A stretch of 58,134 nucleotides of DNA from contig JASFVP010000017.1 of NCBI GenBank assembly GCA_050049775.1, positions 1 to 58,134 of the forward strand, read 5' to 3'. The notes under the pieces are model-generated. The model was given only the letters and a program-made list of their open reading frames with translations. It was not told where the DNA came from and ran no database searches. Shown in pieces: positions 9,718 to 18,709 of this stretch; the first letter of the stretch is position 1, and each line of letters opens with the position of its first letter. This DNA comes from JABDQZ01 sp050049775 (GTDB lineage: Bacteria > Pseudomonadota > Gammaproteobacteria > Chromatiales > Chromatiaceae). The position numbers and the translations under genes were made by a program.

Positions 9718-9869
9718 CCTGCTTGTCTGCTGCGGGTCAAATCGAATTTGCCCGGCAGGCGCTTTTCCTGAAGGCGCAGTGCAGGAGCGTGCTGATTAAA
9801 GAATCTGGTTGCAAACCCGATAAAAAAATATGCCTGAGTTTGTATATTTTTCATGAGGATACTGAAACT

Positions 9870-10898
9870 GTGACCGAAAAACGGCAAGTGAAACTGATTG
9901 CCGCCGGGGTGCTTTCGGCCGGTTTTGCCGTGTTGCTGATGTGGCTTTATCTGGTCGGCGGCAGCGCGCCAGCAACCAGTCCGGTCAGTTCGGCGCATCA
10001 TTACTTTGATTATCTCGGCGACGGTACCGAAGTCATCAGCCCGATTCCGCAACAGGTGCAGCTGGATGCCAGAAAAGTCGGCCTGGGCGAGATGCTGTTT
10101 CAGGACCCGATTCTGTCCGACAGCAACGTCAGCTGCGAGACCTGTCATTCCCTGACGCAGGCAGGAGTTGATCAACTGCCGGTTTCGATCAATGTGCAAG
10201 GTGGCTTTGATGTCATGAACACGCCGACGGTGTTCAATGCCGGTTTCAACCAGTACCAGATGTGGAGCGGCCGGGTGGCCTTACTCGAACAACAGATCGA
10301 TGACGTCATCAACAATGACAAACACATGAACTCCAGCTGGCCGGCCATCTTGCAGCGCCTGCGACGACATGATGTTTATCCGGCTTTGTTCGCCGATATT
10401 TATGCCGATGGCATCAGCGTGCCGGCGATACAGGATGCATTGGCGACTTTCGAACGTTCCCTGATTACCCCGGATTCGGCATTCGATCGTTATTTGCGTG
10501 GCGACAAACAGGCGATCAGCAGCGAGCAGAAAGAAGGTTTTCGCCTGTTCAAGGACTACGGCTGCATCTCCTGTCATCAGGGGATCAATCTGGGTGGCAA
10601 TGTACGCGCCTTGTTGGGTGTGTTTATCGAGCGTACAAAACCGGGCAGTGATGCTCGGGGCGGTTCAGCAGAGGTGGAATTGCCGCAAAGCGAGGTGAAC
10701 ATCTATCGCGCTCCGCCGCTGCGTAATGTGGCGCGCACCGCGCCCTATTTTCATAATGGGTCCATCGCCAATCTGCATGAAGCAGTGATTGTCATGGCGA
10801 GAAGCCAGCTCGGGCGTGATATGCCCGCAGAACATGCCGACAAGATTGTTGCATTCCTGGACTCGCTGACCGGCGAATACCGCGGCAAGCCCTTATGA
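9870..10898 (+). CDS. Di-heme cytochrome c peroxidase (BCCP/MauG family), membrane-anchored
   Basis: The protein (342 residues) should reduce periplasmic H2O2 with electrons from c-type cytochromes. The start is GTG 9870 with GAGG at 9855-9858. The frame is open further upstream, but that part encodes unrelated sequence overlapping the ppx start region. An N-terminal hydrophobic segment (about 8-29) is an uncleaved anchor or signal. Two c-heme sites are visible, CETCH (89-93) and CISCH (232-236), together with the family signatures MNTPTVFNAGFNQ, WSGR and RNVARTAPYFHNGS. Its stop overlaps the start of the next gene (ATGA at 10895-10898), so the peroxidase and the c-di-GMP sensor are almost certainly co-translated. 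Physiological substrate and electron donor are not visible. Confidence 0.92.
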   Translation: MTEKRQVKLIAAGVLSAGFAVLLMWLYLVGGSAPATSPVSSAHHYFDYLGDGTEVISPIPQQVQLDARKVGLGEMLFQDPILSDSNVSCETCHSLTQAGVDQLPVSINVQGGFDVMNTPTVFNAGFNQYQMWSGRVALLEQQIDDVINNDKHMNSSWPAILQRLRRHDVYPALFADIYADGISVPAIQDALATFERSLITPDSAFDRYLRGDKQAISSEQKEGFRLFKDYGCISCHQGINLGGNVRALLGVFIERTKPGSDARGGSAEVELPQSEVNIYRAPPLRNVARTAPYFHNGSIANLHEAVIVMARSQLGRDMPAEHADKIVAFLDSLTGEYRGKPL

Positions 10899-13744
10899 AA
10901 AGCATTTATTACAAACAGTTGTTTTTCGGCCTGGCGGTGGCGCTGGTGTTGAGCTGGCTGTTTGTCAACAGCCGTATCGATCACGAAAAGTTCAATGCCG
11001 ATACCACCAGGTTGTTACGTCTGCAAAAGCAGGATGCCGAGCTTAATCGGCTGACGGCAACGCTGGAGGCCGGCCGTATCAAAACCTTTGAGCCTTTTAC
11101 CAAGGTGCAATACCGCATCGGTATATCCCTGGAAAACCTCCCCGAAGTTGCGGCAGATCTGGATAGTGACCACCAACTGACACTGGCTACCCAGATCAAG
11201 CAATTACAACAGTTGTTTGAACAGAAGCTGGAAATGATCGAAGAGTACAAGGCGCACACGGCCATTTTGCAGCAAAGCCTGCGCTATTTTCCCATGCTTA
11301 CCCGCGATACCCTGGCGCAACTCAGTGCGCAGGCGCGCAGCCGGAAAACTGGTGATGTGACCATCGCTGAAAGCATCAAACTGCTGGCGATCGAGGTGTT
11401 GCTGTTTGCTCGTGAAAGCGAAAACAACCGCCGTGTCGGTGCGTTGCTGCAGATGCTGGATAGCGAGCAGGACAACCTGATTGATCGCGACGTCGCAGAG
11501 ATCAGGAATTTTGTCAATTTTGTCAAAACCATTGCCGGTTACCAGGTGAGTACGGATGTCCTGGCAAACAGGCTGGAGAGCATTGCCACCGGCAAGGTTT
11601 TGCAAGATCTGTATTCCGATTACCAGGCGGTCATCACCCAGTTATCGCGCAGCGCACAACGCTATCGCGGTCTGTTGTTCATGCTGGCGTTGACGCTGGT
11701 GCTTTATCTGGCGTTTGTGTTTTTGCGCATGCAACGTCTGGCGCAGCAGTTGACGCTGTCCAACACCAGTCTGCAGTTTCAGCAGTTTGCACTGGATGAA
11801 CATGCCATCGTCAGCATTGCCGATACCAAAGGCAATATCACCTATGCCAACGAGAAGTTTTGTGAAATCAGTCAGTACAGCAAGGAAGAATTACTCGGCC
11901 ATAATCATCGCATCATTCGCTCGGACCAGCACGATAAGGCGTTCTTTCGTACCATGTGGAAGACCATCGCCAATGGCCAGGTGTGGCATGGTGTGATCTG
12001 TAATCGTGCACGTGATGGCAGCCATTACTGGGTGGAATCAACCATTGTTCCGCATCTGGATGAACAGGGAAAACCGTTTGAGTACATCGGTATTCGCACC
12101 GAGATCACCCAGCAGGTGGAAGCCGAGAAAAAGGTCGAAACACTTGCCCGCTTGCCGGAGGAAAATCCCGAGCCGGTATTGCGTGTCGATATCGATGGTG
12201 TGCTGTTGTACGCCAATCCGGCCAGCAATTACATCCTGCAGGACTGGGGTGTCCATGTCGGTGATAAATTACCGCAGGAATGGGTGACCGTGGTGGTGCG
12301 CGTGATCGAAACCGGCTTGATTGAAGAGGCGGAGTTGCTGATCAAGAAACGCACCTTGCTGCTGGTCATGTCGCCGGTGCCGGAAGCGCGCTACGTCAAT
12401 CTGTACGGCCGTGACATTACGGCCAAAAAACGTGCAGAAGATAATTTGTCCTATCAGGCGACACACGACCAGCTGACCGGTCTGCGCAATCGCTTTTATT
12501 TTGAACAGCAGCTCACCCGGGAGCTCAAGCATGTGCATCACAGCAAAAAACTGGCGGTGCTGATCTACATCGACCTTGACCAGTTCAAGGTGGTCAATGA
12601 TACCTGCGGGCACGTCGCCGGTGATGAATTGCTGCGCCAGTTGAGCGGTATTCTGGCCAGTATGGTGCGCGAGTCCGATGTGCTGTCACGTTTGGGTGGT
12701 GATGAATTTGGCCTGTTCCTCAAGGATTGTGACGTTGAGCTGGGGCTGAAAATCGCCGAGAAACTGCACGAAGCCATCAGTGATTACCGTTTTGTCTGGG
12801 AAGACAAACTGTTCCAGATCGGCGCGAGCATCGGCGTGGTGCCGATTGATGAAAATAGCACCAGTCTGATTGAAGTGATGGGCGCTGCCGACGTTGCCTG
12901 CTATGCCGCCAAGGATGCGGGGCGTAACCAGATTCGCCTGTACCAGCGCGACGATGCCGCAACAACCCAACGCCAGTCGGAAATGCAATGGGTCACAGAG
13001 ATCCCGAATGCGCTGGCGGAGAATCGCTTCGAGTTGATGGGTCAGCTGATCAAGCCATTACAGGACGGCCAGGGCGACGGCCACTATGAAATCCTGTTGC
13101 GCATGAAAGGCAAGGATGGTGAGTTGATCCCGCCGGGCGCCTTCATCCCGGCGGCGGAACGTTACAATCTGATGTCGTCGATCGATCACTGGGTGGTGGA
13201 GCAGACTATCCTGTTTATCGATCGTATGTCGCGCCAGGGGCACAAGACACAGAACATGAGTTTCGCCATCAATCTGTCCGGTGACTCCATGTCGCGTCCG
13301 CAATTGCTGCAGTCCATCGGTCAGCTGGTCAAACGCTATGACATACCGGCGGGCATGCTCAGCTTCGAGGTGACGGAAACGGCGGCGATCAGTAACCTGA
13401 CCATTGCGATCGAATTCATTCGCGAACTGAAAAAACTCGGCTGTAAATTTGCCCTGGATGACTTTGGCAGCGGCCTGTCGTCGTTTGCCTATTTGAAAAA
13501 CCTGCCGGTGGATTATCTGAAAATTGACGGCGCCTTTGTGCGCGATGTGCTGGATGATCCGATTGACCAGGCCATGGTCGAGGCGATCAACCAGATTGGT
13601 CACGTCATGCAGATCCAGACCATTGCGGAATTTGCCGAAACCGAGCAGACGGTTGAGTTTCTGCGTCGTATCGGCGTGGATTACGCGCAGGGATACGCGA
13701 TTGGCAAACCGGTCTCTTTGCGGCAGATTTTTAACCATGCCTGA
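10895..13744 (+). CDS. Membrane sensor c-di-GMP enzyme: all-helical periplasmic domain, PAS, PAS, GGDEF, EAL
   Basis: The protein has 949 residues. Helices at about 8-25 and 258-278 bracket a 230-residue periplasmic region that looks entirely alpha-helical, possibly of the DAHL sensory type (tentative). PAS1 covers about 290-408 and a weaker PAS2 about 415-512. GGDEF is intact at 601-605 with RxxD at 592-595 (RESD). The EAL domain begins at EIL (732-734) and keeps NLSG, EVTET, DDFGSG, LKID and AEFAE, so both synthesis and hydrolysis of c-di-GMP are possible. Its ATG overlaps the peroxidase stop. The simplest reading is that the sensor responds to the redox or peroxide state handled by its partner. 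The EAL part closely resembles those at 4402-8079 and 44100-47192. Confidence 0.92.
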   Translation: MKSIYYKQLFFGLAVALVLSWLFVNSRIDHEKFNADTTRLLRLQKQDAELNRLTATLEAGRIKTFEPFTKVQYRIGISLENLPEVAADLDSDHQLTLATQIKQLQQLFEQKLEMIEEYKAHTAILQQSLRYFPMLTRDTLAQLSAQARSRKTGDVTIAESIKLLAIEVLLFARESENNRRVGALLQMLDSEQDNLIDRDVAEIRNFVNFVKTIAGYQVSTDVLANRLESIATGKVLQDLYSDYQAVITQLSRSAQRYRGLLFMLALTLVLYLAFVFLRMQRLAQQLTLSNTSLQFQQFALDEHAIVSIADTKGNITYANEKFCEISQYSKEELLGHNHRIIRSDQHDKAFFRTMWKTIANGQVWHGVICNRARDGSHYWVESTIVPHLDEQGKPFEYIGIRTEITQQVEAEKKVETLARLPEENPEPVLRVDIDGVLLYANPASNYILQDWGVHVGDKLPQEWVTVVVRVIETGLIEEAELLIKKRTLLLVMSPVPEARYVNLYGRDITAKKRAEDNLSYQATHDQLTGLRNRFYFEQQLTRELKHVHHSKKLAVLIYIDLDQFKVVNDTCGHVAGDELLRQLSGILASMVRESDVLSRLGGDEFGLFLKDCDVELGLKIAEKLHEAISDYRFVWEDKLFQIGASIGVVPIDENSTSLIEVMGAADVACYAAKDAGRNQIRLYQRDDAATTQRQSEMQWVTEIPNALAENRFELMGQLIKPLQDGQGDGHYEILLRMKGKDGELIPPGAFIPAAERYNLMSSIDHWVVEQTILFIDRMSRQGHKTQNMSFAINLSGDSMSRPQLLQSIGQLVKRYDIPAGMLSFEVTETAAISNLTIAIEFIRELKKLGCKFALDDFGSGLSSFAYLKNLPVDYLKIDGAFVRDVLDDPIDQAMVEAINQIGHVMQIQTIAEFAETEQTVEFLRRIGVDYAQGYAIGKPVSLRQIFNHA

Positions 13745-13839
13745 TTACAGCACCAGGGAGGGCCAGCCATGTTGATTGCCAGAGTAACTATAATCACAAT
13801 ATCAGAAAATAATTCCTTTCCAGCATCCGGAGACAAACA

Positions 13840-14223
13840 GTGAATCCAGAAAAAGTCATTTTCGGTTTTTTTATCGTGTTGGCGGCAACGCTGAACTTCG
13901 GCTTTTTTGTCGGCGAGATCGCCAATCCGGAGCATCATCCGGTATACGAACTGTTTGCCGTCGTGGTGGTGAACCTGATTGCGACCGTACTCAAGTTCGG
14001 TGATCGCACCCAGATGGGAGCGGTACTGCTGGCCACCAGTCTGGTAGCGGTATTGCAACTGCTGGCGGCGGCGTTGGTGTGGGCGTTTGCCGTTTATGCC
14101 ACCGAGGATGGCCTGACCCCCGCCATGGTGGCGAGCATCGTGTCGCTGTCGGGTGGCGCGCTCATGGCCAATATCATTTCCGTGGTGCTGCTGGTGATCG
14201 AAACCGTCATGCTGAGGCGCTAA
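13840..14223 (+). CDS. Small four-helix membrane protein (DUF6394-like)
   Basis: The protein has 127 residues and is almost entirely hydrophobic, with about four predicted membrane helices (near 5-27, 36-55, 60-83 and 95-122). The start is GTG 13840 with GGAGA at 13829-13833. The pattern NFGFFVGEI, then VVVNLIATVLKFGDRTQ and LATSLVAVLQL, matches what I recall as the uncharacterised DUF6394 family, which often sits next to a TrkA-N ion channel gene. Here the channel gene starts seven bases after its stop, so the two are probably one operon. A role as an accessory subunit of the channel is inference from this linkage. Confidence 0.75.
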   Translation: MNPEKVIFGFFIVLAATLNFGFFVGEIANPEHHPVYELFAVVVVNLIATVLKFGDRTQMGAVLLATSLVAVLQLLAAALVWAFAVYATEDGLTPAMVASIVSLSGGALMANIISVVLLVIETVMLRR

Positions 14224-14230
14224 TTCCGCC

Positions 14231-15946
14231 GTGGCGATGTCCAGCAAAATCCGCATGGAAAACATCTTTTTCATTGTTTTCCGCCGCATGCGCCAGCCGC
14301 TGCTGACGTTGATTGTGACTTACGCCATCACCATCCTCGGCCTGGTGCTGATACCCGGCGTGGATGAGCAGGGCAATACCTGGTATCTGAGTTTTTTTCA
14401 TGCGTTTTATTTCGTCAGCTATATGGCGACCACCATCGGCTTTGGTGAAATACCGCATGCATTCAGTGACGCGCAGCGGTTGTGGGTGACACTGTCGGTG
14501 TACGCGACGGTCATTGTGTGGATTTATGCCATCGGCACGCTGTTGGCGCTGATCCGTGACCCGGCGTTTCAGCAGGCGGTGACCGAGCGGCGTTTCAGCC
14601 GGCGCATTCGCCATCTGCGTGAACCGTTTTACCTGATCTGTGGCTATGGTGAGACCGGCCGTGAACTGGTGCAGGCGTTGATCGAGCATAACCAGCATGC
14701 GGTGGTGGTGGACTACGATCCCGAGCGCATTAGCGAACTCAAGCTGGAGGTCATGCGCGATTATGTGCCGGCGCTTTGCGCGGATGCGCGCCGGCCGTTA
14801 CATCTTCTGGAAGCCGGCCTGAAACATAACCGCTGCGCCGGCGTAGTGGCGCTGACCAATGTCAATGAAAGCAACCTGAAAATCGCCATCACCAGCAAGC
14901 TGCTGCATCACGATGTGAAAGTGATTTGCCGCGCCGATTCCCATGATGTGGAAGCCAATATGGCGTCGTTTGGCACCAATTACATCATCGATCCCTATGA
15001 TACCTTCGGCACCCTGTTATCGACCGCACTGCAGGCGCCCTGTCTGTATCTGCTGCATCAATGGCTCACCGGCGTTTCACATCAGTGCTTGCGTGAACCC
15101 GTTTACCCGCCGAAAAACGGCCGCTGGGTGATCTGTGGCTACGGTCGTTTCGGCAAGGCGGTGTATAACCGCCTGCGACAGGAAGGTGTTGATATCGTCG
15201 TGATTGAGGCGACTCCGGACCTGACCGGTCAGCCCGACACCGCCTTTGTGCAGGGGCGTGGCACCGAAGCCGACACCTTGCAACAGGCCGGCATCGAAAG
15301 CGCAGCCGGGCTGGTGGCCGGCACCGACGATGACGCCAACAACCTGTCGATTGTGGTCACGGCGCTGGAGCTGAATCCGGACCTGTTCACCATTGCGCGC
15401 CAGAACGAGCATGACAACCAGTCGGTGTTCGATGAACTCAAGTGCAATATCGTCATGACGCCGGGGAGCATCGTCGCCAACAAGATCCGCGCCTTGCTGG
15501 CCACGCCGATGCTGTACGATTTTATCGGTCTGGCTTATTACCAGGACGAAGCCTGGGCCTGTGAGCTGGTCAGTCGCATTTCCGGTGCGATTTCCGAAGA
15601 AGTGCCGGAAATCTGGGAACTGACCATCAACGACGACATGGCGCATGCGGTGATGCAGGCCTTGCAGCACGACCGTGTTGTGACGCTCGGCGATATCGAG
15701 AAAGATCGCTACACGCCGGAGCGCAGCCTCAACTGTGTCGCCCTGTTGCTGCAGCATGCCGATGGCAATGTGTTGCTGCCGCCCGGGGAAAGTCCCCTGC
15801 ATGCCGGTGACAAGGTGTTGTTCTGTGCCCAGGCCGGTGTGAAGCGCGATATGGAATGGAATCTGCTCAATGAAAACGTGCTCGAATTCCTGTTGACCGG
15901 CGGCTCCGCCACCCAGAGCACGGTCTTGCGCTGGCTACAGCGCTAG
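14231..15946 (+). CDS. Potassium channel-like protein with two TrkA-N (RCK) domains
   Basis: The protein has 571 residues. A membrane pore module comes first: TM1 about 22-42, pore loop with filter TTIGFGE near 72-78, TM2 about 90-110. Two Rossmann-type NAD-binding RCK domains follow, each with its GxGxxG turn (ICGYGETGREL near 138 and ICGYGRFGKAV near 300), and a tail of about 120 residues follows. The family conducts K+ and is gated by NAD(H) or related ligands bound to the RCK ring. The filter is GFG rather than GYG. GTG 14231 is preferred because TGAGG at 14213-14217 is nearer to it than to ATG 14237. A terminator follows directly after the stop. Confidence 0.88.
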   Translation: MAMSSKIRMENIFFIVFRRMRQPLLTLIVTYAITILGLVLIPGVDEQGNTWYLSFFHAFYFVSYMATTIGFGEIPHAFSDAQRLWVTLSVYATVIVWIYAIGTLLALIRDPAFQQAVTERRFSRRIRHLREPFYLICGYGETGRELVQALIEHNQHAVVVDYDPERISELKLEVMRDYVPALCADARRPLHLLEAGLKHNRCAGVVALTNVNESNLKIAITSKLLHHDVKVICRADSHDVEANMASFGTNYIIDPYDTFGTLLSTALQAPCLYLLHQWLTGVSHQCLREPVYPPKNGRWVICGYGRFGKAVYNRLRQEGVDIVVIEATPDLTGQPDTAFVQGRGTEADTLQQAGIESAAGLVAGTDDDANNLSIVVTALELNPDLFTIARQNEHDNQSVFDELKCNIVMTPGSIVANKIRALLATPMLYDFIGLAYYQDEAWACELVSRISGAISEEVPEIWELTINDDMAHAVMQALQHDRVVTLGDIEKDRYTPERSLNCVALLLQHADGNVLLPPGESPLHAGDKVLFCAQAGVKRDMEWNLLNENVLEFLLTGGSATQSTVLRWLQR

Positions 15947-15952
15947 ATTGTC

Positions 15953-15971
15953 GCCCGATCGGGCTTTTTTT
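15953..15971 (+). terminator. Rho-independent terminator after the channel gene
   Basis: The 12-base perfect palindrome GCCCGATCGGGC at 15953-15964 is followed at once by seven T residues. It starts six bases after the channel stop codon and ends the DUF6394-like/channel operon. Confidence 0.88.
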
Positions 15972-16083
15972 GCTTTAACATCCTGAAAAATCGGTGTATT
16001 GTCATTCAGCTAAACGGCACACAGAAGGCCGCGCGAAGATGATAACCCACCAACTAGAATAATCAGTTTTCAGGAGGAGTCTC

Positions 16084-17355
16084 ATGGCTCATATAGTGGT
16101 ATTGGGCGCCGGCACAGGTGGCATGCCTGCGGCGTACGAACTTCGCGACATTCTCGGTCGCGAGCACGAAGTCACCGTCATCAACGAGCGTGACTATTTT
16201 CAATTTGTACCTTCCAACCCCTGGGTGGCGGTCGGCTGGCGCGATCGCGCCAGCATCACCTTTGATATCCGCAAGCACCTGGAAAGAAAAAACATCAATT
16301 TCATCGCCAAACGCTGCACCAGCATCGATGCGCCGAACAATTCGTTGCAGCTCGATGATGGCGAGACAGTGCGTTACGACTATCTGGTCATCGCCACCGG
16401 TCCGCGTCTGGCGTTCGAGGAAGTTGAAGGCTCCGGCCCGGTTAACGGCCACAGCGATTCGGTCTGCACCGTCGATCATGCCGAATCCGCCTATTCAACA
16501 TACCAGAAGCTGCTGGATGAGCCGGGTCATGTGGTGATCGGCGCCATGCCGTTTGCCTCCTGCTTCGGTCCCGCCTATGAGTTTGCTTTCATCGTTGACG
16601 CTGACCTGCGCAAGCGCAAACTGCGTGACAAGGTGCCGATGACATTCGTCACCTCCGAACCCTACATCGGCCATCTCGGCCTCGGTGGTGTCGGCGATTC
16701 CAAAGGCATGCTGGAATCGGAAATGCGCAGCCATCACATCAACTGGATCACCAACGCCAAAACGGTCAAGATCGAAGCCAACAAGATGTTCGTCGAGGAA
16801 TACGACGATGCCAGCAACAAGATCAAGGATCACGAAGTGGAGTTCAAGTTCTCCATGATGTTGCCGGCATTCAAAGGTGTTGAGGCGGTCAGCAACGTGG
16901 AAGGTCTGTGCAACCCGCGCGGTTTTGTGTTTGTAGACGAATACCAGCGCAACCCGACCTACAAAAACATCTACGCGGCCGGTGTCTGTATTGCTATCCC
17001 GCCGGTGGAAGCGACCCCGGTGCCGACCGGCGCGCCCAAGACCGGCTACATGATCGAATCCATGGTGACTGCGATTGTGCACAACATCGCCAACGAACTG
17101 GTCGGCAAGGATCTCGATACCAAAGCCACCTGGAACGCCATCTGCCTGGCTGACATGGGTGACACCGGTGCGGCTTTTGTCGCCTTGCCGCAGATTCCGC
17201 CACGCAATGTAGCCTGGTTCAAGAAGGGCAAGTGGGTGCACATGGCCAAGATCGCGTTTGAAAAGTACTTCATTCGCAAGATGAAAAAAGGCACGTCCGA
17301 GCCGATTTACGAGAAATACATTCTCAAGATGCTCGGCATCGGCAAGCTCAAATAA
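16084..17355 (+). CDS. sqr: Sulfide:quinone oxidoreductase, type I
   Basis: SQR oxidises sulfide to sulfur or polysulfide on the membrane face and passes electrons through FAD to quinone. The protein has 423 residues with a strong AGGAGG ribosome-binding site about six bases before ATG 16084. The N-terminal FAD fingerprint is VVLGAGTGGMPAAYEL, and a second ATGPRLAFE motif lies near 104-112. The three redox cysteines of SQR are present: Cys128 (SVCTVDHAE), Cys160 (ASCFGPAYE) and Cys354 (NAICLADMGD). The sequence is strikingly like the Acidithiobacillus ferrooxidans enzyme over its whole length, including VPTGAPKTGYMIESMV and the amphipathic C-terminal tail that docks to the membrane. It is monocistronic, with its own terminator. 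Confidence 0.95.
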   Translation: MAHIVVLGAGTGGMPAAYELRDILGREHEVTVINERDYFQFVPSNPWVAVGWRDRASITFDIRKHLERKNINFIAKRCTSIDAPNNSLQLDDGETVRYDYLVIATGPRLAFEEVEGSGPVNGHSDSVCTVDHAESAYSTYQKLLDEPGHVVIGAMPFASCFGPAYEFAFIVDADLRKRKLRDKVPMTFVTSEPYIGHLGLGGVGDSKGMLESEMRSHHINWITNAKTVKIEANKMFVEEYDDASNKIKDHEVEFKFSMMLPAFKGVEAVSNVEGLCNPRGFVFVDEYQRNPTYKNIYAAGVCIAIPPVEATPVPTGAPKTGYMIESMVTAIVHNIANELVGKDLDTKATWNAICLADMGDTGAAFVALPQIPPRNVAWFKKGKWVHMAKIAFEKYFIRKMKKGTSEPIYEKYILKMLGIGKLK

Positions 17356-17377
17356 GCCTGCATCACGAGCTGTAAAG

Positions 17378-17404
17378 AAAAGCCCGGCTAGTCCGGGCTT
17401 TTTC
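17378..17404 (+). terminator. Rho-independent terminator after sqr
   Basis: Inverted arms AAGCCCGG (17380-17387) and CCGGGCTT (17393-17400) enclose a five-base loop and are followed by a T-rich tract. The A residues just upstream extend the stem, which makes the hairpin partly bidirectional. Confidence 0.88.
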
Positions 17405-17458
17405 TTGTCCGCTGCTTCGCGCTATCATGCGCGCATTTCCCGCAACAGAAGCCGATTC

Positions 17459-18679
17459 ATGAGTTCTTCCCCGATCCAGCGCCATGCTACCCGCGCGGTC
17501 AATATTCGCCACCTGCAGGTCGGCGGCGATGCGCCGGTGGTGGTGCAATCGATGACCAATACCGATACCGCCGATGTCGCCGCCACCGTGCAGCAGGTCG
17601 CTGACCTGTATCGCGCCGGTTCCGAGATGGTGCGCATCACCGTCAACAACGAAGCCGCGGCCAAAGCAGTGCCAGAGATCCGCGAACGACTCGACCAGCT
17701 GTCGCTGGATGTGCCGCTGGTCGGTGATTTTCATTTCAACGGCCATCGCCTGCTCAGCGAACATCCGGCCTGTGCCGAGGCGCTCGACAAGTACCGCATC
17801 AATCCCGGCAATGTCGGCAGCGGTGAAAAACGCGATAGCCAGTTCGCCGTCATGATCGAAACCGCTGCGCGTTACGACAAGGCGATTCGTATTGGTGTCA
17901 ACTGGGGCAGTCTCGATCAGTCGCTGGTGGCACGCAAGATGGACGAAAACGCCAAATCGGCCCAGCCACTGGAAGGTGCTGCGATCATGCATCACATTAT
18001 GGTGGCTTCGGCATTGGAAAACGCGGCGCGCGCCGTCGACATCGGCCTGCCGCCGGAGCGCATTGTCTTGTCATGCAAAATGAGCGGCGTGCAGGACCTG
18101 ATCGCCGTCTATCAGCAACTCGCCGCACAATGCGACTACGCCTTGCACCTGGGGCTGACCGAAGCCGGTATGGGCTCCAAGGGCATTGTGTCATCAACCG
18201 CGGCGCTGGCTGTGCTACTGCAGCAGGGCATCGGTGACACCATTCGTATTTCGTTGACACCCGAGCCGGGTGGTTTGCGCACCCAGGAAGTGCTGGTGGC
18301 GCAGGAAATCCTGCAATCCATGGGTCTGCGCTCGTTCATGCCGCAGGTGATTGCCTGTCCCGGTTGTGGTCGCACCACCAGCACCTATTTTCAGCAACTG
18401 GCGCAGGACATCCAGCAATACCTGCGTGAGCAGATGCCGGTCTGGCACGAGCAGTATCCGGGCGTGGAGAGCATGAACGTCGCGGTCATGGGTTGTGTCG
18501 TCAACGGCCCGGGGGAAAGCAAACACGCCGATATCGGCATCAGCCTGCCCGGAAATGGTGAGCGGCCGGCTGCGCCGGTATTCATGGATGGTGAGAAGAA
18601 GGTCACGCTGAAAGGCGATCACATCGCCGAAGAGTTCAAGCAGATCCTCAACGACTACGTACAGCAGCGTTACTCCTGA
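17459..18679 (+). CDS. ispG: 4-hydroxy-3-methylbut-2-en-1-yl diphosphate synthase IspG (GcpE)
   Basis: IspG catalyses the penultimate step of the non-mevalonate isoprenoid pathway, reductively opening MEcPP to HMBPP with a 4Fe-4S cluster. From ATG 17459 the protein has 406 residues, the short bacterial form. The TIM-barrel start is seen in VVVQSMTNTDTADV and LVGDFHFNGH. The cluster ligands are Cys300 and Cys303 (ACPGCGRTTS), Cys346 (MGCVVNGPGES) and Glu353. Frames opening upstream overlap the sqr terminator and are rejected. No other isoprenoid gene is adjacent. Confidence 0.96.
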   Translation: MSSSPIQRHATRAVNIRHLQVGGDAPVVVQSMTNTDTADVAATVQQVADLYRAGSEMVRITVNNEAAAKAVPEIRERLDQLSLDVPLVGDFHFNGHRLLSEHPACAEALDKYRINPGNVGSGEKRDSQFAVMIETAARYDKAIRIGVNWGSLDQSLVARKMDENAKSAQPLEGAAIMHHIMVASALENAARAVDIGLPPERIVLSCKMSGVQDLIAVYQQLAAQCDYALHLGLTEAGMGSKGIVSSTAALAVLLQQGIGDTIRISLTPEPGGLRTQEVLVAQEILQSMGLRSFMPQVIACPGCGRTTSTYFQQLAQDIQQYLREQMPVWHEQYPGVESMNVAVMGCVVNGPGESKHADIGISLPGNGERPAAPVFMDGEKKVTLKGDHIAEEFKQILNDYVQQRYS

Positions 18680-18709
18680 CTGCCACCGGCAGCAGCTTGT
18701 GTGCCGCTG

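Noticed and set aside
8746..9771. Plus-strand open frame of 341 codons opposite ppx
   Set aside because: It is antisense to a clear Ppx protein and its product has no domain.
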